A stretch of DNA of 64,000 bases from Daucus carota subsp. sativus (lineage: Eukaryota > Streptophyta > Magnoliopsida > Apiales > Apiaceae), in contig NC_030381.2 of assembly GCF_001625215.2 (NCBI RefSeq), positions 1,451,131-1,515,130 of the forward strand. Direction: 5' to 3'. Positions 36,601-48,443 of this stretch are shown one piece after another. Both the position numbers and the translations under genes were made by a program. The notes under the pieces are model-generated. The model worked only from the letters and a program-made list of their open reading frames with translations. It did no database searches and had not been told where the DNA came from. Position 1 is the stretch's first letter. Every line of letters begins with the position of its first letter.

Positions 36601-36911
36601 CACAGTCTTAGCATGTAAAGTTCGTTATATAGTGTCACAAGCTTCCAGAATTCGAATAAAATCACGACATGATCTCTTCACCTGAATCGACGAACACGGA
36701 TTTTCTTTTCCCGGAAGCTACTTTATCGATTAATGTATATCGAAAAAAGAGAAGCATGTAATTTTAAAATATTCTTAATTATATAATATTTGTAATAGTT
36801 GGACAAAATTTGGTTATTAAATCAAATTAAAACAAGACTATTATATTAAGATGAAGGTAATATACATATAATTATGATTTCAGCTACGTATAAGCATGAC
36901 GTCGATATGAT

Positions 36912-37080
36912 GTCAACTATATTTGTCGAATAACAAGATATACAAGGAGAGCAACTACTAAGCTGTCGAGAGTCTCGAAACTTTGACAATGTCAACTATA
37001 TTTGTAAAATAACAAGATATACAAGGAGAGCAACTACTAAGCTGTCGAGAGTCTAAGCTGTCGAGAGTCTCGAGACTTTG
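36912..37080. repeat. 79-bp tandem duplication upstream of YUCCA copy 1
   Basis: GTCAACTATATTTGT through GCTGTCGAGAGTCTCGA occurs at 36912 and again at 36991, with an extra short repeat of AAGCTGTCGAGAGTCT. Other units have the block only once. Confidence 0.85.
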
Positions 37081-37938
37081 GCAAGCAGAAAAGAATCAAA
37101 AAGTAGCAAAGACTTCAACCATTGAACTCAGACATGCATGGATAATTAAACTACGCCTAGCCAAAAGGACTTGATCAAAACCATAAACTGCATTGCACAG
37201 CAATAAAGAATATTCATAAGTTGATCAAAATACACTTTTATCCAGGCTACAAGTTCTTATATCACTCATGTCTTCACTGTGTGGTGATCATGAGTGTCTG
37301 TATATAGTCCGCGATGGCTAGTGCTGAATCAGATCGTAAATGCCCGTAATTTAAATTAAATTCAAATTAAAGATTTATTCGCTGTATCTATTTCATAATG
37401 ATCTATTGGAAGCACATAAAAAAGTAGCCTAGCGCTGATGTAAACATGGGCAAATTCTGACATCAGGGCAATAGTTTTTATGCTATAAATTTATAACTTT
37501 AACTTAATTCTAATATATAAATAGATAATAATATTCAAATACCGCAGAGAAAAGGATAAAGTTATGAAGAGATAAAATGGAAACGCTCAATAGGAAAACT
37601 TATATGTAGATTACTCGAATCAAAATAAATTTCTAAAACTATATAGTTGATATTTAAATTACAGTGAAAAAGGAAAAAGAAAAAAAGAAAAGAGAGAAAA
37701 GAAATCCAGATGAATCTGTACATAACATGCATAATACTGGTCATATCTATTTGGATATTAGAATTTGAAACTGAAAAAGGAAAAAAATAATGTTGAAACG
37801 GAAACAGATGATGAAATACGGCTGATTCTGAATGTAAAACTGAAATAGAATTTTTTTTTAGGAAATCCGAGTGAATTTTTAGTATTTAATGGAATCCAGA
37901 TTAACGTTTTTGCTCAGAACCTGAACCGATTCTCCAGC

Positions 37939-37946
37939 TAGAAAAA
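37939..37946 (+). promoter_or_regulatory. Degenerate TATA position of YUCCA copy 1
   Basis: Where copies 2-4 read CCAGCTATATAAACAG, copy 1 reads CCAGCTAGAAAAACAG. Two substitutions destroy the TATA box while the flanks are conserved. Confidence 0.85.
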
Positions 37947-38045
37947 CAGCTACTTCTGTTGCAAACACAAAGCAAATCTTCAACACAACCAGTAGCTTCT
38001 TGTCTTGCAAACACAAAAAATTTCTCAACAATCTGTTTGCGGAAA

Positions 38046-39457
38046 ATGGCTGGTGGTCCTGAGCAAAATGGCATGTTTTCGCGCAGGTGTGTCTGGGTGA
38101 ACGGTCCTCTGATCATCGGAGCAGGACCATCTGGACTCGCTGTGGGAGCATGCCTTAAAGAACAGTGTGTCCCTTTTGTGGTTGTGGAAAGAGCTGATTG
38201 TTTAGCTTCTTTGTGGCAAAACAGGACTTATGATCGCCTTAAGCTTCACCTTCCCAAACAGTTTTGTCAGCTTCCAAAACTACCATTCCCAGAGGATTAT
38301 CCAGAATACCCTACCAGAAAACAGTTCATTCAGTATATTGAATCATATGCAGATCATTTTGGCATCAAACCACAATTCAATGAGTCTGTGGAGTCTGCTA
38401 AGTACGATGAGGCTGCTCGTGCATGGCGAGTAACAACTGTTTCAACAAAGGGGTCTGTCAGGTCTGAGGTTGACTACATTTGTCAGTGGATTGTGGTGGC
38501 CACAGGAGAAAATGCAGAGCCTGTGATCCCGGAGATTGCAGGACTAGGAGATTTTGGCGGTGAAGTTATACATGGCCGTGAGTACAAGTCGGGTAAAGAT
38601 TATAGTGGGAAAAAAGTTCTTGTTGTGGGGTGTGGAAATACTGGCATGGAAGTTTCACTTGATCTTTGTAATCATAATGCTAAGCCATCAATGGTGTCTA
38701 GAAGCCCGGTAAGTCTTCAATAGAAGTTTTGATATAATTTGACTATGCAAATCATGTGTCAGATGATATCAAGTACTAAAGATTTTTGTAAAATATTTCC
38801 ACAGGTTCATGTATTGCCAAGAGAAATATTCGGCAAATCAACATTTGATTGGGCAATGATGATGATGAAATGGCTTCCCGTGTGGCTAGTCGACAAGATT
38901 TTACTGACACTGACATGGTCTATACTTGGTGACCTTGAGAAGTATGGTATAAAAAAGCCATCAATCGGTCCCATGGAGTTAAAGATCAAAGATGACGGAA
39001 AAACACCTGTTCTTGATATTGGAGCACTGGAGAAAATCCGATCTGGCGGTATCAAAGTGGTTCCTGGAATCAAGAAGTTCTCCAAAACCATGGTAGAGCT
39101 TGTAAATGGTCAACAACTAGAGATTGATTCAGTAATTTTGGCCACTGGATACCGCAGTAATGTTCTCTCTTGGCTACAGGTGAGAAAATGGTGCTTTTAT
39201 TTGTTTCTTCTTTTTCTGTTTCATCTTTTTAAAGAATTGATTGATAACATTATTTATGACAGGAAACTGAGTTTTTCTCTAAATCCGGGTATCCCAAGAC
39301 ACCTTTTCCGAATAGCTGGAAGGGAAAGAATGGACTCTATGCAGTTGGATTCACAAAGAGAGGACTACTTGGTGCTTCTGCAGATGCCATGAGAGTTGCC
39401 CAAGATATTGCTGAGCTCTGGAAGAAGGGGTTGAAGCAGAAGAAACCAAATGTCTGA
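38046..39457 (+). CDS. YUC: YUCCA flavin monooxygenase, array copy 1
   Basis: Exons 38046-38708, 38805-39179, 39263-39457 (both introns phase 0) give 410 residues. The enzyme converts indole-3-pyruvate to indole-3-acetic acid with FAD, NADPH and O2, the rate-limiting step of the main auxin pathway. Motifs: FAD site GAGPSG at 25-30, flavin-monooxygenase signature [11 protein letters not shown] at 170-180, NADPH site GCGNTG at 195-200, ATGY at 334-337. The opening [20 protein letters not shown] and overall match place it nearest the YUC3/5/7/8/9 branch, from memory of Arabidopsis YUC8. The coding sequence is intact. Differences from the others: KRG for QRG and PNSWKG for PNGWKG near the end, and a four-residue shorter C-terminus than copies 2 and 3. 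Its TATA box is lost, so it may be expressed differently or silent. Confidence 0.95.
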
Positions 39458-39814
39458 CCACATATATTGACATTTCTATTGACATATCAGACCAACTTCA
39501 GTCATGTATTCTCTCTCATTAGGACAAATATAACCAACATTAGGGGCTAGTAAATTTGTAGATAAGAAGAATGTGTGATAATTGGAATGCATGAATCTTC
39601 ACATATTCTCTATTATTGTTACTTATGATATTTTTTACTCATTTTAACTAACGATTTTAGAGGGTTGGGATGCTCCATTTAAGCTACAAGGAATGCTTTC
39701 TACAAAAAAAAAAATCCTCAGAGAAATGAGTGCACGTCTCAGAAGTTCACGTCAGCCTAAATGATCGAAGGATCTATTTAAATGTTAGACACTTGGTTGT
39801 GATATTCACAGGAG

Positions 39815-40075
39815 TTTAGGTTTGTGTTTAAAGATGCGGCTACAATTTTTTCCAAGGTCTTGACTTCCTTTTGAAGCTTTGTTACAAGCAACGGCATCAC
39901 TCAACAAAGCCTCTTTGTTCGTCTTAGATCGAGCTATTAGGCACGACTACTCTTAATGCATAAAGTTGCAGGTTCAGTTTTTTCAAGTCTCTGTCTCTCT
40001 GCAGCTCTGCTTCTGCATAATTGAGGGGGTCTTCTCTGCGAATGTTCATTAATGCTAAAATTCTTCCCCTGCCTA
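39815..40075 (-). pseudogene. Decayed bHLH (MYC-type) domain fragment in spacer 1
   Basis: On the minus strand one frame reads REDPLNYAEAELQRDRDLKK then LNLQLYALRVVVPNSS, matching the MYC-type basic region and first helix (usual form REEPLNHVEAERQRREKLNxRFYALRxVVPN). A second frame continues SKTNKEALLSDAVAC and, after another shift, LQKEVKTLEKIVAASL, matching the loop and second helix. Stops and frame shifts break it, and the DNA-contact residues are partly lost. It covers only the bHLH region; I see no start or N-terminal part. It resembles MYC2/bHLH13-like factors of jasmonate signalling. Confidence 0.75.
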
Positions 40076-40453
40076 CTTAAAATTTTAAGGAACTCATATA
40101 CAATATGTGAGCTGAAATCCCATCAGAAGTTTGTTCACTGTATTATTCTGGTTGATGTAAGTTTGTAATATAGTGTCACAAACTTCCATGCCTGTCATTT
40201 TGAAGAAACAGAATGCAGAGAATGAGAACTTCAACTAAAGAATTTATTTGAAGTAGTAAATCCAAGAAATAAAACAAGGAACAGAGAGTCAAACAACATC
40301 AAACACAGAAAAACTTTGATCATAAACATGTTCAAGTGCAAGACATGCAGCAACTACGACAAACCATATACTCATTTCCATTTCCATCCCAAGATGACCC
40401 TCTTGTTAAATGATTTGGTTTTTCTCCATCTCTACTGTAAAGACTTCCGCTAG

Positions 40454-41029
40454 TATTCTTTCCGTCCCGAATTTAATATATTTTTTTCATGTTAGTTAGA
40501 AGTTAAATTGACCAATTTTTGATAAAATATTAAAAAAATAGTATCTATCTATTATATTAAAAAATAGAAAGTTATGTTAGATAAATTTCAGTCGATGTAT
40601 AGTATATTTACTAATTAAAAGGGAGATGCACAGTGGCGGAACCAGGATTAATTTCGACCCCGGGCTAAACTATTATTAAAATTTTAGCAAAAAAATTAAA
40701 AGTAAATATGCATACCTTAATTGTTTAAGTGATGACATCTTTATTGTCTTTTTTTTAAGAAGGAATGGATGACAACTGAATTCTAGGATTTTGCATATTT
40801 TGATAGCGTTGTAAGACAACTTCATCGTTTATGTCTTTAAATATGACTTTCTCGATGTAAACCACCATGTTAAATGGGCTATTTTTTATATATATAATCA
40901 TATTTAAATTTATCCCCGGGCTAAAAAATTAAAAATAAATTATATTTATTATTTTTTTCTTAGCCGGGGCTGGCGCCGGGGCTAGTCCCCTGGTTCCGTC
41001 CTGGACATGCATGATGAGATGAGGGAGTA
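40454..41029. mobile_element. Stowaway-type MITE of the array, split by a hAT element (unit 1)
   Basis: The left part TATTCTTTCCGTCCCGAATT and right end GAGGGAGTA correspond to the elements at 46100 and 51005 in the later units, but here the right portion is replaced by the 373-bp hAT insertion. The Stowaway predates the array duplication. Confidence 0.75.
40631..41003. mobile_element. hAT-type MITE, only in array unit 1
   Basis: CAGTGGCGGAACCAGG and CCTGGTTCCGTCCTG are inverted ends. Flanks GAGATGCA and GACATGCA give an 8-bp target duplication with one mismatch. The GC-rich arms (GGGGCTGGCGCCGGGGCTAG) contrast with an AT-rich middle. Confidence 0.9.
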
Positions 41030-41843
41030 TTAAATATATAGTATATTGAAAATGCAAATAAGGAGTGGAATTTTGAAAGAGTGTTGGAAAATGCATGTCT
41101 TAAAAGGAGAAGGGTTCAGCTAATTTTGTTTTATAAATTTTTTGACTATTTGGACATAATTTTAAGAGTTTTAACTACACAACAAAAAAATATTATTTTT
41201 AAAATTATTTTTTCATGAATAAAATTATTCGATTAGCATGATAATTACAAAAAAAATTAAAAGTAATACTTTTACTGTATAATAAACAATTTAGAAATAT
41301 GAATCAAAAGCCAAACGACCTATAGACATATAAAATATATATAATGGTTTGTCAAATAAAATATATATAATGGTTTGTCCAAATTTGGACACTAAATGAA
41401 ATCAAAACAAGAGCGTTAGATTGACATGCAGGTTGAATACATGTAAGCACGATTTCAGCTATGATTAAGCATGACCTCACCATAATATCAAAATATATTT
41501 ACTTTGCATTTTGTTTTAGCTATATTTGTCTATATTATATTGTCCGGTTTTTTCTTTAATATAATTTTTTAATGTTAAGAAAATGTTAAGTATCTTAAAA
41601 AACGTTTCCTCATTCTTGTTTTCAAATAAAGTTGGCCATCGATTCCACGCATATTAATAATAATACGATTCTCATTTTTTTCACAATTGATGTATGGAAG
41701 TCTCATTGGTTCGAATAATAATGAGACCGAGACCCACCTCGTATATACTTCAATCTATATCTTCCTCTTGTCACACATCATTTGGTAAAGAAATTTAAAA
41801 TTTTTTTTGGGTATCTAACATTGTTCTTGTTTTTCTTGTAATT

Positions 41844-42101
41844 TACTCCCTCCATCCCAAATTAGATAAGCCTTTTGGAAATTTTTTTTATTCCAAAATA
41901 GTTGTGCTTCTCCTTTTTTGATGCATATTTATCACCCATCTTCCATCTTTACCCTCTATTATTTATTATTTCAATGTACCACTATACAATAAGAAGTCAA
42001 CACAATAAATATGGGTAAAGATGGAAAAAGAAACAACCATTTAATAATTCTTAATATACGTGAAATGAGCAAAAGCCTAATCTAAATTAGGATGGAGGGT
42101 A
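41844..42101. mobile_element. Stowaway-type MITE, only in array unit 1
   Basis: TACTCCCTCCATCCCAAATT and AATTAGGATGGAGGGTA are inverted ends at a TA site. The later units have the uninterrupted sequence AATTTATATTTCTTGCAAC at this place. Confidence 0.9.
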
Positions 42102-42126
42102 TAAATTTTTTGCAACATTAACATAA

Positions 42127-42322
42127 TGGCCTGTTTGGGAATCATGATTTCATTTGAAATTCTGGATTTGATCAAATAACTTGTTTGAGAATTTGGATTT
42201 GGATTTCATTTGAAATCCAGACATTAAAATGTTAGTAGAAATCTGAAAATTTGAAATGACAACTCAAACCCTGTCATTTGAAATCCATCATTTGAAATGA
42301 AATGCATGTTTCCAAACGGTCT
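42127..42322. mobile_element. Tourist-like (PIF/Harbinger) MITE, only in array unit 1
   Basis: TGGCCTGTTTGGGAA and TTCCAAACGGTCT are inverted ends flanked by TAA on both sides. The interior repeats ATTTGAAAT motifs. Units 2 and 3 carry the empty site (TAAAGATAAAGTCAATT). Confidence 0.85.
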
Positions 42323-43469
42323 TAAAGTCGATTCGCGTATTTACAGGGAACGAACCTTCATTGGCAACACAGATCTGAGTGACATTGTTAAGTAGTGACT
42401 AATCTTTTGAGGACTAACAGATAGACTTGCACTAAAACAAGCCTAGCCCTGTTTAGACTCACTTGGACTAAAAAGACTTCTACTAAGCTGCATTCATACA
42501 AAACCTGGCCATACCTGCATTTTTCCGAATCCAAGGCAAACAATAACTGCACAGAATAAGAGGATATACAAGGAGAGCAAACTACTAAGCTGTCGAGATT
42601 CTGACAAGCAGAAAGGATTCAGAAAGTAGCAAAGACTACAACATTGAACTTTGCAGATATGCATGGATAATTAAACTACGCCTAGCAGAAAGGACTCAAT
42701 CAAAACCATAAACTACATTGAACAGTGACAGCAGTAAACAAAATTCATAAGTTGATCAAGTTCCACTTTTATCGAGGCTAGCTACAAGTTCTTATCACTC
42801 AATGTCTTCGCTGTCTGGGGATCACGAGTGTCTGATAGTCCGCAATGGCTAGTGCTGAATCAGATCGTAAAAGGCCGTAATTAAATTAAATTAAAATTAA
42901 AAATTTATTTCGCGGTATTTAATTTTATAATGATATATTGGAAGCGAATAAAAAAGCAATCCAGAGCTGATGCAAACAGGCGCAAATTCTGACATCACCA
43001 CATTAGTTTTTATGCTATAAATTTAAAATCATTAACTTAATTCTAAGATAAAAATAAATAATAATTTTCAAATACTGCATAGAAAAGGATATAGAAAAAA
43101 AAGAAATAAAATGAAAACGCTCAATAGGAAAACTTATATGTAGATTACTGAAATCAAAATAAATTTCTAAATCTATCTAGTTGAAATTTGAACTGCACTG
43201 AAAAAGGAAAAACAAAAAAGGAAATCCGGATGAATCTGTGCATATTACGCGGGATACTCGTCATATTCATAAATCTATCTATTTGGAGGTCAGAATTGAA
43301 ACTGAAAATAGAAAAAAATACTGTTCAAAACGGAAAGAGATATTGAAATTCGGATGATTCTGAATGTAAAACTGAAAAAGAAATTTTTTTTAGGAAATCC
43401 GAGTGATTTTTAGTATTCAATGGGATCCAGATTAACGTTTTTGGTCAGAACCTGAACTGATTCTCCAGC

Positions 43470-43477
43470 TATATAAA
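43470..43477 (+). promoter_or_regulatory. TATA box of YUCCA copy 2
   Basis: TATATAAA, 100 bp before the start codon, in a leader conserved between units (CAGCTTCTTCTGTTGCAAAC). Confidence 0.8.
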
Positions 43478-43576
43478 CAGCTTCTTCTGTTGCAAACACA
43501 AAGCAAATCTTTAACACAAACAGTAGCTTCTTGTCTTCCAAACACAACAAAAGTTTCAACAATCTGCTTGTGGAAA

Positions 43577-44990
43577 ATGGCTGGCGGTCCTGAGCAAAAA
43601 GGCATGTTCTCGCGCAGGTGTGTCTGGGTGAATGGTCCTCTGATCATCGGAGCAGGACCATCTGGACTAGCTGTGGGAGCATGCCTTAAAGAACAATGTG
43701 TCCCTTTTGTGGTTGTCGAAAGAGCTGATTGTTTAGCTTCTTTGTGGCAGAACAGGACTTATGATCGCCTTAAGCTTCACCTTCCCAAACAGTTTTGTCA
43801 GCTTCCAAAATTACCATTCCCTCAAGATTATCCAGAGTACCCTACCAGAAAACAGTTCATTCAGTATATTGAATCATATGCGGATCATTTTGGCATCAAA
43901 CCACAGTTCAATGAGTCTGTGGAGTCTGCTAAGTACGATGAGGCTGCTCGTGCATGGAGAGTTACAACTGTTTCAACAAAGGGGTCTGTCAGGTCTGAGG
44001 TTGACTACATTTGTCAGTGGATTGTGGTGGCCACAGGAGAAAATGCAGAGCCTGTCATCCCGGAGATTGCAGGACTAGGAGATTTTGGCGGTGAAGTCAT
44101 ACATGGTCGCGAGTACAAGTCAGGTAAAGATTATAGCGGGAAAAAGGTTCTTGTTGTGGGGTGTGGAAATACTGGCATGGAAGTTTCACTTGATCTTTGT
44201 AATCATAATGCTAAGCCATCAATGGTGTCTAGAAGCCCGGTAAGTCTTCACTAGAAGTTTTAATTTGATTGTGCAAATCATATTAAATTAGGTTGATATC
44301 AAGTACTAATTTGTTCTAAACATTTTCACAGGTTCATGTATTGCCAAGAGAAATATTCGGAAAATCAACATTTGATTGGGCAATGATGATGATGAAATGG
44401 CTTCCTATCTGGCTAGTCGACAAGATTTTACTGACACTGACATGGTTTATACTTGGTGACCTTGAGAAGTATGGTATAAAAAAGCCATCAATTGGTCCCA
44501 TGGAGTTAAAGATCAAGGATGATGGAAAAACACCTGTTCTTGATATTGGAGCACTGGAGAAAATCCGATCTGGCGGTATCAAAGTGGTTCCTGGAATCAA
44601 GAAGTTCTCTAAAACCATGGTGGAGCTTGTAAATGGTCAAGAACTAGAGATTGATTCTGTTATTTTGGCCACTGGATACCGCAGTAATGTTCTCTCTTGG
44701 CTACAGGTGAGAAAATGGTGCTTATATTTTATTTTCCTATTTCATATTTTTAAAGAATTGATTTAGAACATATTTTCTGACAGGAAACTGAGTTTTTCTC
44801 TAAATCCGGGTATCCCAAGACACCTTTCCCGAATGGTTGGAAGGGAAAGAAAGGACTTTATGCTGTTGGATTCACACAGAGAGGACTACTTGGTGCTTCT
44901 GCCGATGCCATGAAAGTTGCACAAGATATTGCTGAGCTCTGGAAGGAGGACTGGAACAAGGAGTTGAAGCAGAAGAAACCAAATGTCTGA
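43577..44990 (+). CDS. YUC: YUCCA flavin monooxygenase, array copy 2
   Basis: Exons 43577-44239, 44332-44706, 44784-44990; 414 residues. All cofactor motifs are present at the same positions as in copy 1. Specific marks: [11 protein letters not shown] at the start, FPQDYPEY where the others have FPEDYPEY, and a C-terminus carrying EDWNK ([18 protein letters not shown]), also in copy 3 but absent from copies 1 and 4. The TATA box is intact, splice sites are canonical and there is no break. It should be a working indole-3-pyruvate monooxygenase. Confidence 0.95.
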
Positions 44991-45344
44991 CCACATATAT
45001 TGACAATTTTATTGACATATCAGACCAACTTCAGTCATGTAATATCTCTCATTAGGACAAATATAACCAACATTAGGGGCTACTATATTTGTGGATAAGA
45101 AGTGTGTGTGATTGGAATGCATGAATTTTCACACATTCTCTATTTTTTGTATCTATGATATTTTTTTCTCATTTTAACTAACGATTTTAGAGGGTTGGGA
45201 TGCTCCATTTAAGCTATAAGGAATGCTTTCTAAAATATGAAAAATTCTCAAAAAAAAGAGTGCATGTCTCAGAAGTTCACGTCAGCCTAAATGATCGAAG
45301 GATCTATTTATATATTAGACACTTGGTTGTAATATTCGCAGGAG

Positions 45345-45598
45345 TTTAGGTTTGTGTTTAAAGATGCGGCTACAATATTTTCCAAGGCCTCGACTTCCCT
45401 TTGAAGATTGGTTATACAAGCAACGGCATCACTCAATAAAGACTCTTTGTTCGTCTTAGATCGAGCTATTTGGCACGACTACTCCTAATGCATAAAGTTG
45501 CAGGTTCAGTTTTTTCGAGTCTCTGTCTCTCTGCTTCTGCATAATTGAGGAGCTCTTCTCTGCGAATGTTCATTAGTGCTAAAAATCTCCCCCTGCCT
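45345..45598 (-). pseudogene. Decayed bHLH (MYC-type) domain fragment in spacer 2
   Basis: Same fragment as in spacer 1. Minus-strand frames read NIRREELLNYAEAERQRLEK, then, shifted, SKTNKESLLSDAVACITNLQ continuing REVEALENIVAASL. Here the basic region keeps EAERQR, so it is closer to a functional motif than unit 1, but a deletion shifts the first helix out of frame. Confidence 0.75.
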
Positions 45599-46099
45599 AC
45601 TTAAAATTTTAAGGAACTCGTATACAATATGTGAGGTGAAATCCCATCAGAAGTTTGTTCACTATTATTCTGGTTGATGTAAGTTTGTAATATAGTGTCA
45701 CAAACTTCCAGAATTTGAATAAGATCTACTACATAATGTATGAATTAATTTAATTAAAATGAATACTTAAAGGCAACATTTACTCTGAATAAGTTTTTTG
45801 ACATGTTCACATAACAAATGCGCTGGGGTAGTTGTTGAATGCCTGTCATCTTGAAGAAATAGAATGCAGAGAATGAAAACTTCAACTAAAGAATTTATTT
45901 GAAATAGTAAATCCAAGAAATAAAACAAGGACAGAGTCAAACAACATCAAACACAGAAAAACTTCGATCATAAACATGTTCAAGTGCAAGACATGCATAA
46001 CTAAGATAAACCATATACTCATTTCCATTTCCATCCCAAGATTTGACCCTTTTTTCAAATGATTTGGTTTTTCTCCATCACTACCCATAAAGACTTCAA

Positions 46100-46363
46100 T
46101 AGTGCTCTCTCGGTCCTAAATTTCATAATTTTTTAATTATTTAGAAGTTAAATCGACCAATTTTTGACAAAATAATTAAAAAAAAATTATTTTTAATTTT
46201 AGAAAATAGAAAGTTGCATGTTAAAACTGATTAGATATACGTTGGTATATATATTTTCCTAATTATATGATATATATAAATTTCAGAAAGTATAGTCAAT
46301 TAACTAGAAAAAAAAATTAGTCAAAAGTCAAAAAGGACATATATTATAAGCCGGAGGTAGTAT
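46100..46363. mobile_element. Stowaway-type MITE, unit 2
   Basis: CTCTCTCGGTCCTAAATTTC and TTATAAGCCGGAGGTAGTA are worn inverted ends. Orthologous to 51005-51260, hence inserted before these units separated. Confidence 0.7.
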
Positions 46364-48335
46364 TAGATATTTGGTATGTTGAAAATGCAAATAAGGAGGG
46401 TAATTTTGAAAGATTGTTGAAAAATGTGCGCCGTAAAAGGAGAGGTTCGGCTAATTTGTTTTATAGGCCGTTTGATTTTTTGACATACAATTCAAGAGTT
46501 TTGACTAGATAGCAAAAAAATATTACTTTTAAAATTTTATTTTTGTGAATAAAATTATACAATAAGAATAATAATTCATAAAAAGTTTAATAATAATATT
46601 TTTTTATATAGCCAAAAGTTGACAAAAACGTGTCAAAAGTCAAACGACCTCTAAAAATATAAAATATAAATATAAAATATGTGTAATGGTTGGTCAAAAT
46701 TTGGGTACTAAATCAAATTACATCAAAATTAAAACAAGACTATAACATTAGAGGTAAAGTTCAAAAAAAAAAACATTAGATGTAGGTTGTATACATGTAA
46801 GCATGATTTTAGCTATGTATAATCCTGACGTCACCACGATATCAACTATTTTTACTTTGCATTTCGTTTAAGTTATGTTTCCTTATATTTTATTGTAGGT
46901 TTTTTCTTTTAATATAGTTTTTTAAGATTGGAAAAATACTTGGTATATTTCAAAAATTATTTTCTAATATTTTTTTTCAAATCTAATTGGCGATTGGTTT
47001 CACGTATATTAATAATAATAAGATATCATGTATATATATAAATCATCTAATTAATTAGTGATGTCATTTGGGAAAAAATTGGAACCATAATTTGACAGGA
47101 GTAAATATTATGCATTTATGTTTTTCTTTTAATTTATATTTCTTGCAACATTAACGTAAAGATAAAGTCAATTCGCGTATTTACAGGGAACGAACCTTCA
47201 TTGGCAACACAGATCAGGGTGACACTGTTAAGTAGTGACTTATCTTTGAAGGACTAACAGATAGACTTGCACTGAAACAAGCCTAGCCCTGTTTAGACTC
47301 GCTTGAACTAAAAAGACTGCTACTTGAGATTATTTTTTATCACCAACTTAAAATTACAACAACATGCATTCATACAAACCTCGTCATACCTGCATTTTTC
47401 CGAATCCAGGGCAAAACAAGAACTGCATAGAATTACAGGATATACAGAGCAAACTACTAAGCTGTCGAGATTCTGACAAGCAGAAAGGACTCAGAAAGTA
47501 GCAAAGACTACAACAACATTGAACTTTGCAGACATGCATGGATAATTAATTAAACTATGCCTAGCAGAAAGGACTCATTCAAAACCATAAACTACATTGC
47601 ACAGTGACAGCAGTAAACAACATTCATAAGTTGATCAAGTTCCACTTTTATCGAGGCTACAAGTTATTATCACTCAATGTCTTCTGTGAGCGGATCACGA
47701 GTATCTGTATATAGTCCGCTATGGCTAGTGCTGAATCAGATGGTAAAAGGCCGCAATTAAATTAAATTAAAATTAAAGATTTATTTCGCGGTATTTATTT
47801 CATAATGATCTATTGGAAGCAAATGAAAAAGCAATCCAGAGGGCAGAGCTGATGCAAACAGGCGCAAATTCTGACATCACAGCATTAGTTTTTATGTTAT
47901 AAATTTAAAACTTCAACTTAATTTTAAATTAAAAATAAACAATAACATTCAAATACTGCATAGAAAAGGATATAGAAAAAAATGGATAAGAAGGAAACGC
48001 TCAATAGGAAAACTTATATGTAGATTACTTAATACTATCAAAATAAATTTCTAAATCTATCTAGTCGAAATTTGAATCACAATGAAAAAGGAAATCCGGA
48101 TGAATCTGTGCATATTACGCGGGATACTGGTCATATTCACAAATCTATTTGGAGGTCAGAATTGAAACTGAAAACGGGAAAAAATAATGTCCAAAACGGA
48201 AAGAGATAATGGAAGTCGGATGATTCTGAATGTAAAACTGAAAAAGAAATTTTTTTTAGGAAATCCGAGTGATTTTTAGTATTCAATGGAATCCAGATTG
48301 ACGTTTTTGGTCAGAACCTGAACCGATTCTCCAGC

Positions 48336-48343
48336 TATATAAA
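48336..48343 (+). promoter_or_regulatory. TATA box of YUCCA copy 3
   Basis: TATATAAA, 101 bp before the start codon. The surrounding leader is almost identical to copy 4. Confidence 0.8.
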
Positions 48344-48443
48344 CAGCTTCTTCTGTTGCAAACACAAAGCAAATCTTCAACACAAACAGTAGCCTTCTTG
48401 TCTTGCAAACACAAAAAAATTCTCAACAATCTGCTTGCGGAAA

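Larger units (their letters stand above)
39458..43469. other. YUCCA array spacer 1
   Basis: Contains the 3' region of copy 1, a bHLH-like fragment (39815-40075, minus), an old Stowaway element interrupted by a hAT insertion, two further MITEs, and the promoter of copy 2. The last kilobase is upstream sequence shared by all units. Confidence 0.7.
44991..48335. other. YUCCA array spacer 2
   Basis: Shares the full layout of the units: 3' region, bHLH-like fragment (45345-45598), Stowaway element (46100-46363), AT-rich stretch, then about 1.1 kb of conserved upstream sequence. A minus-strand frame at 45882-46088 is partly kept in unit 3 but not in unit 1, so I do not call it a gene. Confidence 0.65.

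Noticed and set aside
37959-38045. In-frame upstream extension of the YUCCA copy 1 frame (MQTQSKSST...)
   Set aside because: It begins at a TTG, lies in the leader just behind the TATA position, and the other copies do not conserve it; the ATG at 38046 matches the family start.
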